In this document: piece after piece, positions 58,453 to 64,000 of the stretch
Numbering within the stretch: the stretch's first letter is position 1
How the letters are laid out: every line of letters starts with the position of its first letter
Origin: UBA4416 sp020846025
GTDB taxonomy: Bacteria; Bacteroidota; Bacteroidia; B-17B0; Aurantibacillaceae
Assembly: GCA_963169295.1 (NCBI GenBank)
Contig: CAUJDD010000036.1
Location: 62,001 to 126,000, forward strand
Reading direction: 5' to 3'
DNA length: 64,000 bases
The notes under the pieces: model-generated
Told to the model about the DNA's origin: nothing
The model's database searches: none
What the model saw: the letters and a program-made list of their open reading frames with translations, nothing else
Translations under genes and position numbers: made by a program

Positions 58453-59484
58453 GTGATCAAAAAAGTTATTCTTATACTCATAATTTCTATTCTAGCTTAT
58501 TTCGGCTACAGGGCTTACCAAAGTTTATTTAAGAGTAATGTAGAGTTAAATGGTAAGAAATATACTTACATCTATATTAAAACCGGAGCCACATTTAATG
58601 ATGTGTTAGATGAATTGTTTTCTCAAAGCATTATAAAAGACGAAGAAAGTTTTAGGTGGACGGCTAAAGGCATGAACTTAGCTGAAAATATAAACCCCGG
58701 AAAATACCGTATTGATGGCACAATGAGTAATCGTTCAATTATTAAAATGATTATAAACTCTAAACAAGAAAAAGTAAAATTATATTTTAATTCCCAAATT
58801 AGAACTAAAGAACAATTTATAAAATACATTGATGACAAACTCGAACTTAATGAATCAGAGCTAGAAGACTACTGTTCTAATAACAAACTACTATCAGCAA
58901 AATACAATTTAAATAGTGATAACTTGATGGCGTTAATAATTCCTGAAACGTATGAGGTAAATTGGACAATCACACTAAGTGATTTATTTAAACTTATTGA
59001 AACGTCATATAATCAACAGTGGACAGAAACTAGAAAAGCAATTGTAAAGAAAATGGGATACAGTGTTCCTCAAGTAGTAACATTAGCATCCATTGTTCAA
59101 TGCGAGAGTGGTATAAAAACAGAACAACAAAAAATTGCCGGTGTTTATATTAATCGCCTAAATAAAAATATGAGGCTACAAGCCGACCCAACGATTGTAT
59201 TTGCAAATGGAAATTTTGAAGTGCAACGTGTGTTAGCTGAAGATAAAGAAATAGACTCACCTTATAATACATACAAATATAAGGGCTTGCCACCTGGCCC
59301 CATTTGTTTAGTTAAACCTAGTACGATTGATGCTGTTTTAAATTACAAAAAACATAACTATATTTATTTTTGTGCTAACTCTGATTTTAGTGGCACATCA
59401 TTATTTACAACAGATTTTAAAACACACTTAAAAAATGCACAAGCCTATCAAGATGCCTTAAATAAAAAAGGAATAAATCGTTAA
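58453..59484 (+). CDS. mltG: endolytic murein transglycosylase MltG (YceG-like)
   Basis: This 343-residue protein starts at GTG 58453. It has one N-terminal transmembrane helix, a LysM-like region (IYIKTGATFNDVLDELFSQS) and the YceG catalytic domain (PETYEVNW, LASIVQCES, AGVYINRL, RLQADPTIVFA, YNTYKYKGLPPGPI). The family consensus LASIVEKET here reads LASIVQCES: the second Glu (residue 218), taken as catalytic, is kept, while the first is Gln216. MltG cuts nascent glycan strands and may set their length. It overlaps the next gene by one base (TAATG). Confidence 0.93.
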   Translation: MIKKVILILIISILAYFGYRAYQSLFKSNVELNGKKYTYIYIKTGATFNDVLDELFSQSIIKDEESFRWTAKGMNLAENINPGKYRIDGTMSNRSIIKMIINSKQEKVKLYFNSQIRTKEQFIKYIDDKLELNESELEDYCSNNKLLSAKYNLNSDNLMALIIPETYEVNWTITLSDLFKLIETSYNQQWTETRKAIVKKMGYSVPQVVTLASIVQCESGIKTEQQKIAGVYINRLNKNMRLQADPTIVFANGNFEVQRVLAEDKEIDSPYNTYKYKGLPPGPICLVKPSTIDAVLNYKKHNYIYFCANSDFSGTSLFTTDFKTHLKNAQAYQDALNKKGINR

Positions 59485-60308
59485 TGAAATTAAAATTTTT
59501 TATACTCATTATGCTTGTTGGCTTAAGTACCTTACTTAAATCACAACCTGAAAAAATACCATATAAAGTTGGTAAGAAATGGACATTTTGCGATTACAAC
59601 TCAAAAAAAATATTTAAACAAAAATGGGATACCGTTGATTTCTACTCTGATGGAGTAGCGTGGGTGAGAAAGAAAAAGAAATGGTTATTAATTGATATAA
59701 ATGGCAACAAAAAAACGAAACTACGATTTGATAATGTAACCCCATTTTTACAACAAGTAGCACGTGTTAAGTATAAAGGCAATTATGTATGGTTAAATAC
59801 AAAAGGCGAACTATTAAAAGAAACGCCTACTGTTATACTTGGGTGTGGTGGATCTCATGGATACGATATCCTTATGTACCAAAGTTATAAAAAGAATAAC
59901 AAGATTGGATTGATTATTTATACTTGGGACTCTATTCAAAAAATAAATATAATTGATTCCTTAGCTCCAAAATACGATGCCATAGAAGACGAATACGGAT
60001 CTTTAATAAAAACAAAAATCAACCAACAATATGGCTTAACGAATGTAGGTAATGGTGAAGAAGTTTTACCACATCAATATGATGCAATTATTTTTAATAC
60101 ACAAGAAATAGCTGGTAGTGTAAAAGCTTTACATATAATAAAGAAAAACAATATCATTGGTTTCTTAAGCAATAGGGGCAAATTATTCATTGAACCTAAA
60201 TACACAACAGCAACAACTTTTTTAAACGGTTTAAGTTATGTGTCATTACCCAATGGTAATAGTTTTTATATAGATTATAAAGGATTTGAATATTATAAAC
60301 ATGAATAA
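59484..60308 (+). CDS. secreted WG-repeat protein
   Basis: This 274-residue protein has a signal peptide ending LLKSQPEK. The body is made of WG-type repeats of about 35 residues (KKWTFCDYNSKKIFKQKWDT, KKKWLLIDINGNKKTKLRFD, NIIGFLSNRGKLFIEPKYTT), a beta-rich repeat common in Bacteroidota and of unknown function. It overlaps mltG by one base and is followed two bases later by a DEAD-box-like gene, so it is part of the TauE-MltG operon. The protein is predicted to be periplasmic or at the outer membrane. Confidence 0.8.
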   Translation: MKLKFFILIMLVGLSTLLKSQPEKIPYKVGKKWTFCDYNSKKIFKQKWDTVDFYSDGVAWVRKKKKWLLIDINGNKKTKLRFDNVTPFLQQVARVKYKGNYVWLNTKGELLKETPTVILGCGGSHGYDILMYQSYKKNNKIGLIIYTWDSIQKINIIDSLAPKYDAIEDEYGSLIKTKINQQYGLTNVGNGEEVLPHQYDAIIFNTQEIAGSVKALHIIKKNNIIGFLSNRGKLFIEPKYTTATTFLNGLSYVSLPNGNSFYIDYKGFEYYKHE

Positions 60309-60310
60309 AT

Positions 60311-60919
60311 ATGTTTAAAGAAAAGCTTAATAAAAATTTACTAAAGGCATTAACTGATATGGCCATTGAAGAGCCAACACTAATTCAGAAAATGGCTTTG
60401 TCAAAAATAAATAGCGGATCTGATGTGTACATCAATAGCGATGAACATACAGGAAAAACAACATTATTGTTATTAAGCAGTATTCAAAAATTAAATTATG
60501 CCTTTGAAGATGCACCAAGAGCACTAATAATTACTGCGAGTGAAGAAAAAGCATTGAACTGCACAGAACAGTTTAAAAAACTAGCTCATTATACCGACTT
60601 AAGAGTAACTTGTGTAACCGATAGTGGTAAAATTGAACAGCAAACCGATGCGATATATTTTGGTACTGATGTAGTCATTGGAACTACAAAACGATTAGTA
60701 GAAATTTATTTGAAACGTACCTTTAATATCACAAAGTTAAAATTTTTTGCTATTGACGATGTAGAAGAAGTGGGTAAGCAAAACTTAATGAGCCAACTCG
60801 AACGTTTAAGTTTAAGTTTACCTAAATGTCAAAGATTATTTTGTAGTAATGAACAGTCCGAAAAAGCAGATAAAATTATCTCGAAATTTTCGGAAAGGTA
60901 TATAGAAATTTTAGTATAA
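60311..60919 (+). CDS. stand-alone degenerate DEAD-box N-terminal domain
   Basis: This 202-residue protein aligns with only the first RecA-like domain of DEAD-box helicases. The Q motif (EEPTLIQKMAL) and a shortened Walker A ending in TGKTT are present, and motif Ib reads TTKRLVEI. Motif Ia is changed (ITASEEKA), motif II reads IDDVEE instead of LDEAD, and motif III SAT is absent (CSNEQ). The second RecA domain is missing, since the gene ends cleanly before the convergent ABC-F gene. It is unlikely to unwind RNA; it could bind nucleotide or RNA, or be a regulatory remnant. It is last in the TauE-MltG-WG operon. Confidence 0.75.
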   Translation: MFKEKLNKNLLKALTDMAIEEPTLIQKMALSKINSGSDVYINSDEHTGKTTLLLLSSIQKLNYAFEDAPRALIITASEEKALNCTEQFKKLAHYTDLRVTCVTDSGKIEQQTDAIYFGTDVVIGTTKRLVEIYLKRTFNITKLKFFAIDDVEEVGKQNLMSQLERLSLSLPKCQRLFCSNEQSEKADKIISKFSERYIEILV

Positions 60920-60925
60920 ATAACA

Positions 60926-62818
60926 TTATTCTTGTAGTTCAATCCAGCGCAGTGTTTTTTCATCAATTTCCGATATAATCGTTGAGAATTCAATAGTAAG
61001 TCTCTCAATCTCCTTTACATCAATTGAAGAATTAGTTAATAATGCCTCAACATCAGATTTGCGTTTTTCTAATCGCAAGATTTCTTCGTCTAAAGTCTCC
61101 AATTCTTTCTGCTCTTTATATGATAATTTCTTTTTTTCAGATTTAATTTTTTGGTGATCCGGTTGAACTAAATCCGATTTTGGTATTTCTTCTATAACCC
61201 CTGCCGACTTAAGTAAATCGAGGTCTTCTTTCCATTCACGATATTCTGAATAATTTCCAGGAAAATCTTTGATTACACCATCACCTTCAAACGCAAAAAC
61301 ATGATCAACCAATCTATCTAAAAAATAACGATCGTGAGAAACTATTAATACACAGCCTTGAAAATCTAACAAAAACTCTTCGAGTGTTTGTAATGTAAGA
61401 ATATCCAGGTCATTTGTAGGCTCATCTAATATTAAGAAGTTAGGATTTTTAACCAAAACAGTTAAAAGGTACAATCTTCTACGCTCTCCACCACTTAATT
61501 TTCCAACATGTCCGTATTGAACATCTGGAGGGAAATTGAATCTAGTTAATAATCCTGAGGCGCTTAAATTGGTTCCATCGGCTAATGGAATAAACTCAGC
61601 CGTGTCTTTCACAACTTCTATTACTCGTTTATCATCCGCTACTTGAATTCCTTTTTGAGAATAATAACCAAAAACTATCGTGTCACCAACAGTTACAGTG
61701 CCCGCATCAGGTGGCTCAATAGTTTGAAGCATATTAATAAACGTACTCTTCCCTATTCCATTTGGCCCCACAATACCAATCTTCTCTCCTTTAATGAAAG
61801 TATAATTAAACCCTTCGATGATTTTTTTAGTTCCAAAAGATTTAGTGAGATTTCTTACTTCTAATATTTTACTACCCAAGCGTTCAACTTTTACACTTAA
61901 TTCTATTCTCTTTTCAATTTTTTTTGTTCTTGCTTTTGCTTCTATGGCACTAAATGCATCAAGGCGCGATTTTGATTTAGTTGTTCTTGCCTTAGGTTGC
62001 TTTCTTACCCATTCAAGTTCTCTACGATATAAATTCTTAGCTTTTTCAATTTCAGAAGCCTCTATCAGTTGTCGTTCTGCTTTTTTCTCGATATAATATT
62101 CAAAATTTCCTTTATATTCATAGAGCTGATGATTATCAATCTCTATAATTCTATCACAAACCGCATTTAAAAAATAACGATCATGTGTAACTAATAAAAT
62201 ACTTTTCTTATAACTATGAAGATAATCTTCGAGCCACTCAATAACATGTACATCCAAATGATTGGTTGGCTCATCCATAATCAACAAATCAGGTTCATTT
62301 AAGATGACCTGAGCTAAAGCCAATCGTTTTCTTTGACCTCCACTTAATGTACTTACCTTTTGTTTCAAATCATGTAATCCCAAATTAGAACACACCACAT
62401 GAATTTGTGTTTCCACATTCCAAGCATCTAAATCATTCATACGATGCGTTAAAACATCTAGTTCAGTTTCCGATTTCTCAGTAGGGTTTGCGTAATGGGA
62501 CTCTATCAAATGTGCGTAATCAATGGCTGTTTTCACAACTTCGCTATCACAGGCATATATTGCTTCCTCTATTGTATGTTGCAGATTTAACTCAGGTTCT
62601 TGACTTAGAAATGAAATACGTAACCCTTTTCTAAATACAACTTCACCATTATCTGGTATTTCGATGCCCTGTAATATTTTAAATAAGGTAGATTTTCCGG
62701 ATCCATTTTTAGCAATTAGCGCTACCTTATCGCCATAATTAATTCCAAAAGTGATGTTTTTAAACAACACTTTATCGCCAAAACTTTTACTTAATTGATT
62801 AATAGAAAGAAGATTCAT
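60926..62818 (-). CDS. ABC-F ATPase, Uup-like
   Basis: This 630-residue protein has two complete ATP-binding domains: Walker A AKNGSGKST (36-44) and GPNGIGKST, signatures LSGGQRKRLAL and LSGGERRRLYL, and Walker B LIMDEPTNHLD and LILDEPTNDLD. A basic linker (about 250-300) joins the domains. The last 80 residues form a coiled coil (KKLSYKEQKELETLDEEILR), typical of Uup, which binds DNA or branched nucleic acid and affects ribosome assembly. Both ATP sites look active, in contrast to the other ABC-F protein at 45044. It converges on the DEAD-like gene, with six bases between stops. Confidence 0.93.
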   Translation of the reverse strand: MNLLSINQLSKSFGDKVLFKNITFGINYGDKVALIAKNGSGKSTLFKILQGIEIPDNGEVVFRKGLRISFLSQEPELNLQHTIEEAIYACDSEVVKTAIDYAHLIESHYANPTEKSETELDVLTHRMNDLDAWNVETQIHVVCSNLGLHDLKQKVSTLSGGQRKRLALAQVILNEPDLLIMDEPTNHLDVHVIEWLEDYLHSYKKSILLVTHDRYFLNAVCDRIIEIDNHQLYEYKGNFEYYIEKKAERQLIEASEIEKAKNLYRRELEWVRKQPKARTTKSKSRLDAFSAIEAKARTKKIEKRIELSVKVERLGSKILEVRNLTKSFGTKKIIEGFNYTFIKGEKIGIVGPNGIGKSTFINMLQTIEPPDAGTVTVGDTIVFGYYSQKGIQVADDKRVIEVVKDTAEFIPLADGTNLSASGLLTRFNFPPDVQYGHVGKLSGGERRRLYLLTVLVKNPNFLILDEPTNDLDILTLQTLEEFLLDFQGCVLIVSHDRYFLDRLVDHVFAFEGDGVIKDFPGNYSEYREWKEDLDLLKSAGVIEEIPKSDLVQPDHQKIKSEKKKLSYKEQKELETLDEEILRLEKRKSDVEALLTNSSIDVKEIERLTIEFSTIISEIDEKTLRWIELQE

Positions 62819-62837
62819 AAACGGGTTTGAAATTTAC

Positions 62838-63641
62838 CTAGGCTTTTAAATTTTTTTCTAGGAGGTAGCGTAGTTTTTCTTTGTTCAACTCTGGGTTAAT
62901 TTCTCCGTTTACTGATAAAGAAACCGCTCCAGTTTGTTCTGATACACTAATTGCAATAGCATCTGTAGTTTCTGTAATACCTACAGCAGCCCTATGCCTC
63001 ATGCCATAGTGAGATGGGAAACTTCCTTTTTCGGTAACAGGCAATACACAACGCGCTGCCACAATTCTATTATCCTTAATTATCACTGCACCATCATGTA
63101 GAGGGCTATTTTTATAAAAAATATTTTCAAGCATCTTATCTGTTACTGCCGAATCTACCATTTCGCCAGTATTAATATAAAATTTCAAATCTGACTTTCG
63201 AGCGATAATAATGAGAGCTCCCGTTTTGGATTTACTCATATTAAAACAAGCATCAATAATAGCTTGCTCATCTGTAAGAAAAGTAAAAGTGTTTTGAGAG
63301 GAATTTGTAAAAGAAAAGATTTTCTTCCATTGCTTATCTTTCAAAAATTCATTAGATCCAATATACAATAAGAATTTTCTAATTTCTTGTTGAAACACAA
63401 TCATAACGGCGATTACACCAATATTAATAAACTTACCCAGTATAGAACCTAATAGTTTTAAATCGAAAGCCTGTACAATTATATAAATGACATAAATAAG
63501 AGCTAAACCAATAAATATATTAACAGCTGCCGTACCCTTTACCATTTTATACAAACGATATATGATAAATGCCACTAATAAAACATCAATCGCATCTGGA
63601 ATTCCAAAAGAAATGAAATTTATATCAAGAGGGGTTAACAC
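62838..63641 (-). CDS. cdaA: diadenylate cyclase CdaA (c-di-AMP synthase)
   Basis: This 267-residue protein has three N-terminal transmembrane helices (about residues 15-85) and a DAC/DisA_N domain. The catalytic DGA motif lies at 183-185 (LHDGAVII) and the RHR motif at 215-217 (GMRHRAAVGITE). The C-terminal stretch SVSEQTGAVSLSVNGEI is also conserved. It condenses two ATP into cyclic di-AMP at the cytoplasmic membrane, a second messenger controlling potassium and turgor. Length and arrangement are standard for CdaA; the usual CdaR and GlmM neighbours are not seen here. It ends 19 bases upstream of the Uup-like gene on the same strand. Confidence 0.95.
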   Translation of the reverse strand: MLTPLDINFISFGIPDAIDVLLVAFIIYRLYKMVKGTAAVNIFIGLALIYVIYIIVQAFDLKLLGSILGKFINIGVIAVMIVFQQEIRKFLLYIGSNEFLKDKQWKKIFSFTNSSQNTFTFLTDEQAIIDACFNMSKSKTGALIIIARKSDLKFYINTGEMVDSAVTDKMLENIFYKNSPLHDGAVIIKDNRIVAARCVLPVTEKGSFPSHYGMRHRAAVGITETTDAIAISVSEQTGAVSLSVNGEINPELNKEKLRYLLEKNLKA

Positions 63642-63708
63642 AGCCTAAAGATACCATTTTTGGGTATTTATTAATATCTAACTAGAATTTTTTTTGAACC
63701 ATTAAGAA

Positions 63709-64000
63709 TTAGATTGTTATACCTACTATAAGAACATCATCTACTTGTTCAAAATTACCTTTCCATAAATTAAATTCATAATCATGAATTTTTTCTTGCT
63801 CACTCATAGGCATAGAACTGTGTTTAAGTATCAATTCATTTACTAATTTATTTTTTAGTTTCTTTCCTCTATCTCCTCCAAATTGATCGGCATATCCATC
63901 GGTGTATAAATACAAAGTATCATTTGTCTTAGTAGGAATAGAAAATAAATTAAATGGAGTAGCTTTTTCGCTCTGACCTACAGGCATCCTATCTTTTGGA
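63709..64000 (-). CDS. SpoIIE-type serine phosphatase, C-terminal end (5' part beyond window)
   Basis: About 97 residues on the minus strand remain open through base 64000, so the gene begins outside the window. The sequence PKDRMPVGQSEK, then DTLYLYTDGYADQFGGDRGKK and, near the end, EQVDDVLIVGITI, matches the last third of SpoIIE/PP2C-like phosphatase domains, including the TDG metal-binding Asp and the closing DD. Such domains in Bacteroidota often follow TPR or 7TM sensor regions, which would lie further on. It is 67 bp upstream of cdaA on the same strand. Confidence 0.85.
   Translation of the reverse strand, partial: PKDRMPVGQSEKATPFNLFSIPTKTNDTLYLYTDGYADQFGGDRGKKLKNKLVNELILKHSSMPMSEQEKIHDYEFNLWKGNFEQVDDVLIVGITI

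Noticed and set aside
60300..60925. DEAD-box gene broken by a frameshift near its end
   Set aside because: No second RecA domain remnant is found in any frame; the convergent ABC-F gene begins six bases after the stop.

Overview
This is a stretch of chromosome from an AT-rich, probably gliding or surface-living member of the Bacteroidota. The assignment rests on several lineage markers: type IX secretion (T9SS) tails of both classes (short type A and gliding-motility-associated type B), PorP/SprF outer-membrane proteins, a PorE-like OmpA protein, bacillithiol synthase BshA, split transketolase, very few Shine-Dalgarno sequences, and promoter-like TAnnTTTG -7 boxes. I see no rRNA, tRNA, insertion sequence, prophage or CRISPR array, and no gene-free stretch longer than about 300 bases.

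Layout. 1-7000: the end of a 3-hydroxybutyrate dehydrogenase gene that runs off the window, a small lipoprotein, a CtpA-type protease, an M16 metalloprotease and BshA. 7200-14650: two secreted alpha/beta hydrolases with T9SS tails flank a FadL-type porin, a lipoprotein with the SGNH fold but a degraded active site, and a GT-C membrane glycosyltransferase. 14680-19330: YchF, an N-terminal transketolase subunit without its partner, a secreted VWA protein and a lipoprotein.

19424-35409 (minus strand) is the most striking region. It is a five-gene T9SS surface-protein operon, in transcription order: giant adhesin-like protein (1941 aa), PorP/SprF, second giant protein (2030 aa), second PorP/SprF, PorE-like OmpA protein. 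Each giant has a signal peptide, an IgGFc-binding-like head, 13 or 14 Ig-like repeats of about 89 residues, three PKD domains and a type B tail. In both arrays the repeats show a higher-order period of three (801 bp), and the giant+PorP pair itself is duplicated.

35610-42220 is a TetR-TolC-MFP-RND efflux operon. 42343-48637 holds a lipoprotein, a membrane-anchored C45-type hydrolase, an ABC-F protein with one intact and one degenerate composite ATP site, and a Kup potassium transporter. 48835-56380 is one tight co-directional run: two paralogous T9SS cargo proteins carrying different sorting tails, a histidine kinase without a response regulator, and a BtuF/FecCD/FecE-like metal-chelate importer without a TonB receptor. 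56394-60919 carries two lytic transglycosylases (SLT-type and MltG), a TauE/SafE permease, a WG-repeat protein and a lone degenerate DEAD-box domain. 60926-64000 has a Uup-like ABC-F protein, the c-di-AMP synthase CdaA and the C-terminal end of a SpoIIE-type phosphatase.

The general theme is cell-surface and envelope biology: T9SS export and display, outer-membrane lipid handling, peptidoglycan turnover, efflux and metal-chelate import, with a few housekeeping genes between. All functional statements come from reading motifs in the sequence; no database search was run.
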